From: Chrysomallon squamiferum
Lineage: Eukaryota > Mollusca > Gastropoda > Neomphalida > Peltospiridae
Direction: 5' to 3'
DNA: 64,000 nt
Assembly: GCA_012295275.1 (NCBI GenBank)
Contig: CM022674.1
Span: 15,850,424 to 15,914,423 of the forward strand
Part shown: piece by piece, positions 11,165 to 22,367 of the stretch
Layout of the letters: each line of letters begins with the position of its first letter
How positions within the stretch are numbered: the stretch's first letter is position 1
The notes under the pieces: generated by a model
The model's database searches: none
The model's input: only the letters and a program-made list of their open reading frames with translations
Told to the model about the DNA's origin: nothing
Translations under genes and position numbers: made by a program

Positions 11165-12700
11165 GAAGATAACGTTCAACAATCTAACTGTACCAAATAA
11201 TACAATTCATCTGATTACCTTTATTATTTTTCTCTTTATTTTTTTTGTATACTATATTATTGTTCTTCTTCTTGTGTTTTGTGTGTTTTTTTTTTCGTTA
11301 TTATGGTTATTGAACATGTGGTATTATTTATCTTGAATGTTGTTGCACGTAAATGTTTTCGTACTTTCCTATTTATTTATATACTAACGCGCAGACCTCG
11401 TATAAACTGCATTTTTCAAATCGTCGTATATAACAATCGGCTATACCTCTGTGTTTCTCGTGCAGCTCTGACACACTGATTCTATCTAACCTACATAACA
11501 AACAAACATACATTTGCTATACTGGGTATCCGAGTATGATTTGAGTACGATTACATGTACAGGGATATATTTGGAAAACGAAAACAGCTTTACAAAATTA
11601 TCTTTACATATGCTTTAACGATCTGCAACATAAAATAATAATTAAAAACAAACAAAAACAACAAATAAAGAAACAATAACTGCACAATAATTAACATTAA
11701 CCTACAAAAGTCGTATAGAATCATCGAAACCGCAACGTACGAAACCGACTATTTTCCTCCGTAAAATGTAATAAAATATTTAAATTTCGCATCAATCCGT
11801 GTTTAACAAGTATACACCATTATTATTTGTTTAGCACGGACGAACAACACATACAGCTTGACGTATTTAATGTATGTCTATTTTCACTACTGTTAACTAT
11901 TTTCCCCGCGAAATATAATAAAATATTTAAAGTTGTCGTCAGTCCGTGTTTAGCACTGAGAAACAGTCGTTATATTTTAACATATTTAACATCAGAGTGT
12001 CCACCCTTTTGTTAAGTGTCAACAATCATCTAGTATCCTTTGTCTGTACGCTCGTTTATGAACTGTGAAATAGTCGTACCATGATATAATCCTACAATGT
12101 GCAAAGTTGGGTTAAGTCCGGTTACAAAATACTTGTATTATTTGTAATACATATTATATTTGTGTGTGTGCCTGTTTATGAATTGTCAAACATTTACATC
12201 TAGAATAATTATACAGTGTATAAATCTGGATTCAGTTAGGTTTCCGATTATAAGATTAAGCTAAGTCAGTCAGAATGTTATGTATACAAAAACAGGAATC
12301 AGGATAAACATTAAGTTAATTGTGTCTGACAGAGGCAGAATGATTTGTCCAGTTTTTAAATATGTAATATGAATGTTTCCTTATTTTTAAATTGATGTAC
12401 TTTTTATAACTACAGGGGTTTAATGTGTATAATGTTTTAGCATTCAATAAACAAAATTATGCTACCTAATTAGGTTCAAATCAAGGGATTAAATGTCTCA
12501 GGAATTCTACATGATACTGGGAATGCAGAATAAGGAGACTTGTGTTTAAATAAAGTGTGATCATCAATGAACGGAATTAATAGCGTGAACTGAGAGAGAA
12601 AACATTACAAAAATTCACTTTAATGTAGAAAAATAAAAAGATAATATTATTATATTTAAATAATCTAAAAATAAAGAAAAAAATATATTAAAGAAAAAAG
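11165..12700 (+). repeat. Dispersed repeat, inverted copy of 2989-4150
   Basis: It begins at a (GAA)n tract (11118-11169). Through about 12315 it is the reverse complement of 4150-2989. From 12036 it also matches 10307-10990 directly. No protein domain was recognised. Confidence 0.85.
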
Positions 12701-13997
12701 TAAAAGAAAAAAAAATGTTCTGGAGCAATCTATATGCGGATAGATATCAAATCCTAATCGCAGAATGTCGACACAATTTTTATTTAAACTGAGTCAGTGA
12801 CTGAGAGAAAATACAAGTGAAACAAGATGATAATCATAACGAATTAACCCATAACGAGAATCGAGTGATAAGTTTAGATATATCAGATTTTTGTAATTAT
12901 TGATTTATGCATTTATTTAGTTATTGTAATGTATTCACTCAGTTAATTTAAGTCTGCGTGTTGTATGTATGCCAGAGCAGTTTTTATGTGAACGATCTTT
13001 AAAAATTGACGAATTATGAAATCATAATGTTTCAGTTTAAATAATATCATTAATTTCATTATTTTGATTTTTCCTTAAAAATCGTGTTTTCAGTTATTAT
13101 GTTACTGGTTGATGACAACACTTCCCGGTACACAAGTAAGATCGATGTTCGGCTTAATGGACGATATTACGTGTTAATATTGTTCACCTCTTCCGTTCTG
13201 TGTATAGGCGAGAAAACCAAATATTAAAATGACTCATTAGCTATATTTTATTATCATAAGTTTAATAATTTAGTTTAATAATTACTATAATAATTCCTAT
13301 AAACATTAGTCACATTCACATATTATTATTAATACGTGCATACATGCATATTTAAACGGATACATATATACATATGTACAAACATGTATATATACACACA
13401 TACGCATCAGTATCCAAATTTTGTTAAAAACACATTGATATAAAAAATAATGATAGTAACAAAAAAAATAGCCTTATCACTACTTTCTATTCTGATTACT
13501 GATTGGCTAAAGTAAAATACTGAGAAAATGTCATGTTTTTGAAGCAGAGAACTTAGATGTAAATAGGTCTCCAGCTGTGCAAGAAATTAAATACATTTAA
13601 CAAAATATTGAAATCATAGCAGTGTTTATTAAAATTAAAATGAAATATTAGTTTGTATAGGTAGGACATATTAAAGGTTACAAATTATTATGCATTCATT
13701 TTATTTAATTTGATATAGTTGTCTTGTTATGCAAGATCACAACTTATCTAGAGATAATTATAATGCTTTTTTTTTTCTTTTTTTTTCAAAATATAATGGT
13801 ACACTGGTTTTAGTTTTGTGATGAAACTAGCATGACCAGTATATAAAACTATCTCTGCTTGTTTGAAATGTAGGCCAGATAAATTAGTGTGTCATTGATA
13901 CACAAGATAAACAAAAATATACTCGGTTAATATTTACGAGGATCAAATTTATTACTGTAGCTAAGAGGAAAACCAACAGTTATATGTGACTCTCTCT

Positions 13998-14049
<52 letters not shown>

Positions 14050-17000
14050 TTGTGTTGGTATGTGTATGATATGTAAATCTCTGATTGTGTGTATGCATAT
14101 CAAAATGTTTGACTGTACCTATGGAGAAAAAGATACATACTTTAAATATATTTTGACTACTACCGAACTGTTTTATTTCATTTTGTCTTATCCACTATAA
14201 GGACAATTCCACGGTATCAGAATTCAGAAGGTTTAATCTAAAAAAATACCAGAGATATATGTGGCTTGATGGGTAGCAGGAAATATGTGTATGTAACTCC
14301 AAACGGACGTGAGAAACAAAATAACCTTATTTCCAAATTGTCTACAATTTTTGATATGGTCAAATAAACATTTACCATTTGCTTAAAAAGGAAAGCATGA
14401 ATTGTTTAATAGTTAATGTATGTTGATAACAGCTTCGGAATGTGACTGTGTTGATAAATCACCAATAACATGATTGTTCGATAGTTACAAACTAATTATT
14501 TGTCTGTGTACAATATTCAAGACAATAAAGATGTTTATTCGCTGAATAATTTTTTAGAATTTATTACTGAATCAGTATAGAAATTCAGAACAGAATATCT
14601 GTAATTAAATATACGGACATACGAACCGTTGTTCACAGCATCAGATGCACACAAACAGAACCACACAAACACTCGCGCCCGTGCAATCACATTTAGACAC
14701 ATTCATGGAGGTATATACGTATCTCAAATATATATAATGACAAACGATTTGGAATAAATAAATACAGATCGATAGATAAATCAAGATGAATAGAAAGACA
14801 GGTAGACAGACTATACAAATAAAGGTTTTATTCACTGTTATTGATAACAATACTTTCTTACCTCATCTGCCATACGTTCCATTCCAGCTACTAAGAACAA
14901 ACATGCGTACGATTACAAAATAAACTTCGTCAGTCAACTAGTCATGTATATAAGGCTAGGAACGAGGATCTGAATTAAAGTAGTTGTGTTTGTTGGAGAC
15001 GGACTGATGTAGTCAGCTTTTATATTAAGAAATGTATTTCTTACCATATGTATGGATTTATTACTAAAGTCATTTCAGGTATGTCATATTATTTGTGTGT
15101 ATATAGTTATAAAGAAAGAAATAATCGATAGTTATAATAACAATTAAAATTGTAAATCAGTGAGGTGTGGAATAATGAGGATCGTGAATTGAAAAATGGA
15201 TAAGTCTGCAAGGACAAAAGATTCACAGTAGAAAGCATGTATGTTAGATGACATTGGTATAACAGGCTCAGTAATATTCGCCCTCGAATGTTGACATTTT
15301 GGTGCAAATGGGCATAACTGCCACTATTTTTTATTGATACTTTGCTAATAAGTAGGTACATTTTTATGAAAATATTTTATTGGAAAGATAATTTGGTAAG
15401 GATTCCAAATGAGCCCATAACAGGTAGCAAATACATTTTGGAACATTTTTACCTTTTGCTCTACCTTGAAATGACTTTAATTGAAAATTAAGGTTCAAAG
15501 TGTTTTTTCAACCCAAGATGTAATATTTGGAGTTTAATAGTGATATTCAATTAAAATAGACATGCTGACCACACAATGTCCATTTTCACACTTTTAGAGA
15601 TTAAATAATACAGAAATGCACTAGGCTGTAATACTTTTAAAAACTAAGATTATGAAATTACAGATTTTTATTATTTCTTTTTTTTTTGTTGTTGTTGGCG
15701 GTATATATATATATATATGTATATATAGTGTGTACTAAATTTGTTGTTATTCTTATGTTGATAGGGTATAATGTGCAGTTAACCTGTGTCAGTAACGTTT
15801 ATTATATCTAAAATTTTAATGTTTTATTGTGTTCTCCGTGCAGATTGTTATTTTGTCTTTGTTCACAATATTACCTTATTCATATCATTAATCAAAATTA
15901 CTTAAGCATATGCTTTCTGATTGTATAATATGTACACATCAAGTCACCTGTATATCATATTTAAATAATTAACGTGAAAATTAACTTGCGTTGTGTTTAT
16001 TTCTCTAGTGGTTAGATATACTTATTGATTTATATAAATTGCTGTCAATTTAGCGTTTATATTCCTTGTTAAATCACCTTGTTGCCTCAGACTGAGCCTT
16101 AATAAAACATCCAAGGTGTTTAAAGGTGTGAACCTTGTCTCAACAAGCATGCATATATATTTACAGATATATATATATATATATATTAAGGCTCAGTCTG
16201 AGGCAACAAGGTGATTTAACAAGGAATATAAACGCTAAATTGAGAGCAATATATATAAATCAATAGATATATATGCATAAGCATGCATATTTACTTTCTT
16301 TCATACACACATACTTAACACAGATAAATATACATACATTAATACGAATAAAACATAAACACAAGCATGAACGACAAAACATAAATTTGCTAATTTGAAT
16401 TTATTTTGAATTTTAAATATTCAGTGTGATGTGTTGGATGACTGTGTTGATATTTAGTGACTAACACGTTTTAGTGTTTCACTTCCGGGTCTTGCGCTGT
16501 TTTTGTATGTGATTAAAAATTCGGCTTTATCAATTTTTTTTATTTATTTATTTAAAGTTAAGACCTCTTTACGTTTCCAGTTTAAAACTGATCCCAACTG
16601 AGTCATTGAAAAGTGTGATTTTAGAGTGAACTGTTTGTTTCCACCTACTACTGATTAAATTGAGATATTTTAGAGTAAAAATGCTTTGTTAAAATGCTTT
16701 ATATTTTGTGTTCATTCAAGGAGTAATAAAGCTAAACTTAAATATTAGACACATTAATAACGTTTAAATAATGTACTGATAAAGCTGAATTGTCTGGTCC
16801 TGTTAATCATAATAATTGTCAATTATGCATAATATTTATTCTCAAAAATCAAATAAAAATAAAACGAAAAAAAACCCAGAAAAACGACTGTTAATTCTAT
16901 CAAATAAAAAATAATGTCACTACTTTCTATTCTGATTATATATTAAAGTAGAAAATATTTAATTTAAAAAGAAAATGAATTATTCCTTCAGACAAATTAT

Positions 17001-17550
17001 ACTGTGTGTTCATTCAAACACTAATAAAGAGAAACTTAAAATTAGAAAGCTGAATTATAATTATTTAGCTTTATCACTATTTTCTATTCTGACTTTTTAT
17101 TTGCTAAATTAAAATGCTGAGAAGAAGAAAAACATATTTATTTTGAGCACAGAACTTGGAGGTAAAGAGGTATGCAGTGGTGGAAAAATTAAATATTTTT
17201 GGAAAATTGAAAAAACGAATCAGTGTAAATTATTATTTCCTTAATTATATATTAACCATGGCTGTGTCAGTTCATATCGAAACCTTTCAGTATTTCATTA
17301 TTATTATTATTATTTTTATTATTATTATTCTGTTTTCATTAAAATAACTATAATTAAAATCCTTGATAATGACACAAACGTTTGATGTTGGTATCTACAA
17401 CAACGCCAAAGATATGACGGTATCTGTATTATACTTTAATAAATATCTTCGTAAATGAAAATTATCATATTTCTCTATATACTGTTTTTTTTCTGAATAA
17501 TTTGCACTGTCATAATTGACTGATCATATATAAACCTGTTATTATTTCAG
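12701..17550. repeat. Long stretch without recognised gene; degenerate internal repeats
   Basis: Related segments containing CTACTTTCTATTCTGATTA and a following AGAACTTGGAGGTAAA-like stretch appear near 13480-13600, 16915-16950 and 17075-17190. There is a CT/GT run at 13990-14047 and a long hairpin at 16023-16265. Some exons upstream of the SRCR gene (signal peptide) should lie here or further left, but I could not identify one. Confidence 0.5.
16023..16265. repeat. Near-perfect inverted repeat (81-bp arms)
   Basis: Arm 16023-16103 and arm 16185-16265 are reverse complements with only two mismatches that I can see, around an 81-bp AT-rich loop. The structure would fold into a long hairpin. 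It resembles a foldback or MITE-type element with no coding capacity. Confidence 0.9.
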
Positions 17551-17695
17551 AACCAGTACGGTTAGTTGATGGAAGAGGAATACCAACACAAGGTCGAGTT
17601 GAGATTCAAGTAAACGGGACGTGGGGAACAATCTGTGATGATGGTTTTGATGAGAAAGATGCTTCTGTTTTATGTCACATGTTAGGATTTTGTCG
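17551..17695 (+). CDS. Receptor gene 1, SRCR domain 1, first exon
   Basis: The acceptor ttatttcag and the donor CG followed by gtaatt bound a 145-nt exon. It encodes the first half of a scavenger receptor cysteine-rich domain: [41 protein letters not shown] domains bind proteins, lipids or microbial ligands outside the cell. The split codon joins exon 18386 as Arg-Phe-Asn. The exon has exactly the same length and phase as the minus-strand SRCR exon at 63225-63369 and differs from it at only a few residues, so the two are close paralogs in inverted orientation. The upstream signal-peptide exon was not found. Confidence 0.9.
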
Positions 17696-17757
17696 GTAAT
17701 TTGTTTATTATGCTTTTATTTATTTATTTTCGTGATTTAATGAAATAAAATAAATAA

Positions 17758-18300
17758 CTCATTTATAGACGTAGTAGATTCAAATTTGTTCACAACCACA
17801 ACATAATTAATTGTTCTTCAAGTACATTACACGCGGAATTCCTCTCGATGCGATTTTTAAAATTTCAAATATTTTTGTTAGAAATAATAATAATTGCAGT
17901 AGTTGTAGTATTAGTATTAGTATTATTATTAGTAGTAGTAGTAGTAAATGTAAATAATGATGTTGATTATATTTACACTATATTAATGGTATTATTGTAT
18001 CAAACATTGTCCATTAAAATTGTTTCGAAACAATTTAGAAAAAAAGTATATTCTTCCGAAAACCTTAGAACTAAATGCCCGTCTGTTGAACACGTTTCCA
18101 AAGAATGTTCCATAATTGAAATAAAATTAATAAGTATTCTACAGACGTAGTAGATCCAAATTTACTCACAAACACAAGATAATTAAGTGTTGTTCAACTG
18201 CATTACATGCGAAATTCTTCTCTATGGTATTTTTAATATTTCAAATATGTTTGTAAGAAATAATGATAAATGTAGTAACTGACTTCTCAAAACTTTGAGA
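17758..18300. repeat. Intronic tandem duplication, period about 372 bp
   Basis: The segment GACGTAGTAGATTCAAATTT at 17767 recurs with changes at 18143 (GACGTAGTAGATCCAAATTT). Both are followed by similar CACAA, ACATTAC and TTTCAAATAT stretches. It sits in the intron between the two SRCR half-domain exons. Confidence 0.75.
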
Positions 18301-18385
18301 CTAAAATGAGATCTGTTGAAGATGTTTAGGAAACCTTGTTGTATAACACTCATTTCACTATACATATTATTCATTTCTCTTGCAG

Positions 18386-18555
18386 CTTTAATGCAACATC
18401 ATATCAAAGTGCTCACTTTGGAGAGGGAACTGGACAAATATGGCTTGATGATCTGAGATGTGATGGAGATGAAGACAGTGTTGAAAAGTGTTCATTTCCT
18501 GGCTGGGGAAAACACAACTGTGGTCACACAGAGGATGCTGGTATCAGCTGTCAAT
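18386..18555 (+). CDS. Receptor gene 1, SRCR domain 1, second exon
   Basis: A 170-nt exon from acceptor cttgcag to donor gtcagt. It encodes the second SRCR half: [54 protein letters not shown]. The conserved Gly-Thr-Gly, Trp-Leu-Asp and Cys residues are present and the domain is intact. It matches the exon at 62479-62648 in length, phase and most residues. One base is left over, and it joins exon 19483. Confidence 0.9.
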
Positions 18556-19157
18556 GTCAGTTTACATTTGACTTTTTATTTCATTGTGTATCAATAACAC
18601 AATGTTTTAACTTGTTGGCATCAAAATTATAATTCGTGTGTTTAATGGTGTCGTACTGAAGTGTGTATCTGTCATTATTTCCCTTTAATAATAACGAAAC
18701 AATACAAAATAATATCAGGATGGAGTACGATATTCAACTAAAAAGCTAGGCTTAAAATAACCTGAATTCAAATGAGATATATTAATGATCCATTTATTCG
18801 TATTTATTAGTTACTTTACTTGCTTGTTTGTTTCCTTGACTGTTGTTTGTTTATTCCTTCCCTTATTTGACTGTTTGAGTATTTGTAATTCATGTACGAC
18901 TTATAATAGGCATCAAAGCTAAACATATACCACTACGAGAGTTGCAACAGAGGAAACTCATTAGTGAAACTGTACAGATTATTCTTGTTGACTTGCATAC
19001 AAATAGGAAAATAAAATCGGAGGGGAATGAAGCAGCTTGTACGAAGTTTTCAGAAGAAATATAGTTACAAGAGTATTAATCCATCTTACTAAATCGATTT
19101 TCTCAAGTAGAAGTAAACATGGAGAGTTACTGAAAATATACATCAGAAAGATCAAAA

Positions 19158-19242
<85 letters not shown>

Positions 19243-19430
19243 TAGTAATTTAAAGTTATAATAATAATCGTACTGTTTAATAATTTTAAACACCTGCCTT
19301 CCTTCAGAAGGTAATTTCAACCATCAGATGACCACCACTGCATGTTTGTCTCTAATGAAATTTGAAAAAATCCAATATCTTTATGGTTCTCTAAATATAG
19401 CATATAGAAATTAGAATGAAATATCAAAAT

Positions 19431-19471
<41 letters not shown>

Positions 19472-19482
19472 TTTTGTTTTAG

Positions 19483-19627
19483 TTTTTATCAGATTAGTCA
19501 ATAGTGGAGGTATTTCAACACAGGGTCGAGTTGAGATCAAACTTAACGATACATGGGGAACTGTCTGTGCTGACAAATTTGACGACAAAGACGCAGGCTT
19601 TATCTGTACACTTTTAGGATTCAGTCA
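19483..19627 (+). CDS. Receptor gene 1, SRCR domain 2, first exon
   Basis: A 145-nt exon after a T-rich acceptor (tttttgttttag), with donor gtaaga. It encodes RLVNSGG, GRVEIKLNDTWGTVCAD, FDDKDAGFICTLLGFSQ. This is the start of a second SRCR domain, more diverged from domain 1 than the two paralogous loci are from each other. The frame is intact and phase 1, as in the first domain. Confidence 0.88.
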
Positions 19628-19796
19628 GTAAGAACGTTTTACTTTCAGTTAAATTGTTCAATTTATAAACAGTAGTAAAATATGAGTACATTTCTATTTG
19701 CGCAATACAAGACAAAATCTGAATAACGGCATAGTACAGATTGGCCAATATTACTAACGAAGATCAGACAAATCAGTTGTATGTTCTAAATCCTAG

Positions 19797-19971
19797 ATTC
19801 AACGCAGACATATAAGAATGCTCACTTTGAAGAAGGAACAGGACCAGTGTGGGTTGATGATATTGACTGTGTTAAAGATGAAAATGGAGTGAACCACTGT
19901 TCTTTCTATGACTGGGGTAAAAACAAACTATAGTCATAAACAGGATTTGGGAATTAGCTGCTACCCTCAGA
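19797..19971 (+). pseudogene. Receptor gene 1, SRCR domain 2, second exon with two frameshifts
   Basis: The expected second half of SRCR domain 2 is recognisable but split over frames. After FNA the frame hits a stop (ATA TAA). One base later it resumes as TYKNAHFEEGTGPVWVDD, DCVKDENGVNHCSFYDWGKN. An extra A then shifts the frame again before NYSHKQDLGISCYPQ. Acceptor (cctag) and donor (gtatgt) are preserved. Two single-base insertions with otherwise good conservation fit either a recent pseudogene or consensus errors in the assembly. Confidence 0.75.
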
Positions 19972-20009
19972 GTATGTTGTTTGTTTTGTTGTTGTTGTTT
20001 GTTTTTGTA

Positions 20010-20110
20010 CTATTTTAAGAACAAAACATTGAGCGTTAAATGTGAAATGCAAGAACCACTTAGTGTGAAAAGTATCGGCTGTATCTTTAACATTCTTTGA
20101 TTTATAAAAC
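20010..20110 (+). pseudogene. Possible first half of an Ig-like domain
   Basis: After an AG at about 20021 the frame reads KTLSVKCEMQEPLSVKS. The hydrophobic-x-Cys strand resembles the B strand of an Ig domain. It stops shortly afterwards (TGA), just before the large CT microsatellite. The matching C-terminal half of an Ig domain lies on the far side at 20485-20681. Confidence 0.4.
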
Positions 20111-20126
20111 AACGCCACATGACATT

Positions 20127-20128
<2 letters not shown>

Positions 20129-20220
<92 letters not shown>

Positions 20221-20398
20221 AATAGCTCTCTCTGTCTCTCTCTCTCTATCTCTCTCTGTCTCTCTCTCTCGCAATGTCTCTCTCTGTCTCTCTCTCTCGC
20301 TGTCTCTCTCTGTCTCTCTCTCTGTCTCTCTTTCTGTCTGTCTCTCTCTCTCTCGCTCTGTCTCTCTCTTTGTCTCTCTCTCTCGCTCTCTCTCTCTC

Positions 20399-20469
<71 letters not shown>

Positions 20470-20480
20470 GTCTGTCTGAA
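20129..20480. repeat. Large interrupted (CT)n microsatellite
   Basis: About 350 bp of CT with GTCT, GCTC and TTTC interruptions, between two parts of what looks like one Ig domain. Confidence 0.95.
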
Positions 20481-20484
20481 ACAG

Positions 20485-20681
20485 AAACATGAAGGTTATG
20501 AAAAGTGTAATTAACGAAAGTGACGTTTCTGTTAAAGTCTACAACAAAACTGTCAACGTCAGTGGCTACCTGATTTCACTGGACATTGGTCAGTTTTCAG
20601 ACAGTGAACGAGGGTTGTACAATCTAACAGTCTGTAACAAATTTGGATGTGACAATTTCTACACTTACCTAAAGTCATCAG
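20485..20681 (+). CDS. Receptor gene 1, Ig-like domain, C-terminal half
   Basis: The open frame encodes VSVKVYNKTVNVSGY, then DSERGLYNLTVCNKFGCDNF. The Gly-Leu-Tyr-x-Leu-x-Val-Cys-x-Asn pattern is the typical F strand and tight turn of an Ig domain. Several Asn-x-Thr/Ser sites suggest it is extracellular. The donor (TCATCAG followed by gttcgt) leaves one base that joins the transmembrane exon in phase. The 5' boundary is uncertain, because the acceptor next to the microsatellite (acag at 20484) does not give the same phase as the previous exon. Confidence 0.65.
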
Positions 20682-21227
20682 GTTCGTGTTATTGTAGAAG
20701 TGCAATGTTTATACAATTATTCTCCATATTAAATTTCGGATTAATATTATCCTGTTCATCCTGTTAAAATACTTCACCAACTTTTAGTAAACAAATACTT
20801 TATCATTAAACTGAAACGAAAGATTTCACGAGCTTATAGTAAACAAATACTTTACCTTTGAACAGAAACGAAAGATTTCATTAGTAATCATTTCACTTTA
20901 TTTAAAGAGAATTACAACCTGAATTTTTTGTTACATCACTTTCGTATTTCCCAAAGAATGACCTGTATACTGAAATACGTGAAAGATTGTTTAAGATATC
21001 CCAGTCTACATCGATGCAAACAATATTTTCATTTTGAATTTAATTGTATTAATTTATTTATTCATTTATTTTCCTATTCTCTTCGTATGTATGTATGTAT
21101 ATATAGGTACGTGTGTATATGTGTGTCTGCATGTGTGTATGTACGTAAATGTGCATGCATGTAGATATGTATGTTTCTTTGTATATTCAGTTTACGTATT
21201 TAAATTAATGCATATTTATCTTTCTAG
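20682..21227. other. Intron with no further coding signal
   Basis: Contains a direct repeat of a 50-bp segment (AAACAAATACTTTA, near 20789 and 20842) and TGTA-rich simple sequence. Confidence 0.6.
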
Positions 21228-21359
21228 AAGAACATACCAAGTCTAAATTTGACAAGATGTCTGTCTACATTGTTACTGCAGTATTGGGTGTCATCATCCT
21301 GATCATCGTCGTTGTAGTCTGTCTAATGAGGCAGAGGAGGAAATCAGAGGATAACGAAA
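21228..21359 (+). CDS. Receptor gene 1, transmembrane exon
   Basis: From acceptor tttctag to donor gtaaga. It encodes a short stalk (EHTKSKFDKM), a transmembrane helix of about 22 residues (VYIVTAVLGVIILIIVVVVC) and a basic stop-transfer RQRRK. Phase 1 on both sides. This anchors the SRCR/Ig ectodomain as a type I membrane protein and is intact. Confidence 0.88.
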
Positions 21360-21514
21360 GTAAGAAACAATAACGATATCCAGTAATGAAAATAATTAGC
21401 AATATTTACTTATTTTATAATTCTATTTAATAACTATTTTTATTATTGTTGCATTTCTTTCTTACCTTCTACTGTGTCTTCAGTTTTTCAATAACGTTTG
21501 TTTTTCTGATACAG

Positions 21515-21568
21515 GACAGTTAGACAGCGATACACAACACAGACCAGTCGACGAAGAACTAAACACAG
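21515..21568 (+). CDS. Receptor gene 1, cytoplasmic exon 1
   Basis: A 54-nt phase-1 exon (acceptor tacag, donor gtcaaa) encoding QLDSDTQHRPVDEELNT. It is polar and acidic, has no tyrosine, and joins the next exon to give Asp. Confidence 0.7.
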
Positions 21569-21580
21569 GTCAAATATTTC

Positions 21581-21701
<121 letters not shown>

Positions 21702-21866
21702 CTTTCTAACTTCTTATAATAATCCTATTTTCAATCATTATTTTCATTTTCACATCTTCTTCCTATTAGAGTAATCATTGTTTTTATCATCATCCCCATC
21801 ATTATTATTTTCACCATTAGTATCACTGTTTTTGTTGTTTTAGTTGTGGTTGTTGTAATATTACAG

Positions 21867-21917
21867 ATAACTATGTGCATGACATTGATCAGGCTTATTA
21901 CTCAACTTTACAAGCCA
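21867..21917 (+). CDS. Receptor gene 1, cytoplasmic exon 2 with tyrosine motifs
   Basis: A 51-nt phase-1 exon (acceptor attacag, donor gtaaga) encoding NYVHDIDQAYYSTLQA. The YSTL sequence fits YxxL. Spliced to the next exon it gives YSTL, ten residues, then YVPL, which has the spacing of an ITAM (YxxL/I, 6-12 residues, YxxL/I). Its layout (Asn-Tyr, Gln-x-Tyr, His-Val-Tyr) also resembles the repeated tail module of the minus-strand receptor at 25848. Confidence 0.75.
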
Positions 21918-21950
21918 GTAAGATTTTCTTCCTCATATTTACCACAGTAG

Positions 21951-21953
<3 letters not shown>

Positions 21954-22020
<67 letters not shown>
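21954..22020. repeat. (GA)n microsatellite
   Basis: Perfect AG run within 40 bp of the upstream exon's donor. Confidence 0.95.
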
Positions 22021-22023
<3 letters not shown>

Positions 22024-22198
22024 CCAGAAAGAAAAGAACAAACGGACATGCACTCATATTTAGAACCGTATACATACAAACAAATATTCAAAATATCTTC
22101 TTACCAATACCTTTTAATTATTTTAAATATTTGTAACTTTAGTCTGACTGAATTGATTTTATAATTATTGTTTTTACTATTTCTACTGATATTTTTGT

Positions 22199-22260
22199 TA
22201 TTATTATTATTGTTATTGTTGTTATCGTTATTATTATTATTATTATTAATGTTGTTGTTG

Positions 22261-22302
<42 letters not shown>
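22199..22302. repeat. (ATT)n / (GTT)n trinucleotide tract
   Basis: The tract ends about 10 bp before the acceptor of the next exon and probably serves as its pyrimidine-poor but T-rich upstream region. Confidence 0.9.
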
Positions 22303-22303
<1 letters not shown>

Positions 22304-22314
22304 CACCATCGCAG

Positions 22315-22367
22315 ATGCTGGAGATACGCAACACGTGTATGTGCCTTTAAATAAAAAAATAAATCAG
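22315..22367 (+). CDS. Receptor gene 1, cytoplasmic exon 3
   Basis: After the acceptor atcgcag it encodes AGDTQHVYVPLNKKINQ and ends at a good donor, CAG followed by gtaaag. If that donor is not used the frame stops two codons later (22374-22376). The phase-0 end matches the open exon at 24871. YVPL is the second YxxL of the ITAM-like pair. Two alternative C-termini are therefore possible, depending on splicing. Confidence 0.7.

Noticed and set aside
13105-13227. Plus-strand frame MLLVDDNTSRYTSKID as a signal-peptide exon for receptor gene 1
   Set aside because: The hydrophobic part is not at the N-terminus, and no donor gives the phase needed for exon 17551.
17848-18150. Hydrophobic 100-codon frame resembling a membrane protein
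   Set aside because: The hydrophobic part is a GTA/ATT triplet tract within an intron that is itself tandemly duplicated. There are no splice sites in phase.
19954-20490. Arg-Glu and Leu-Ser repeat frames over CT microsatellites (also 2831-2951, 28294-28585, 45378-45666, 59721-60111)
   Set aside because: Simple-sequence translations on both strands. No coding evidence.
22101-22350. Poly-Asn and poly-Leu frames
   Set aside because: ATT/GTT triplet repeat upstream of a real exon.
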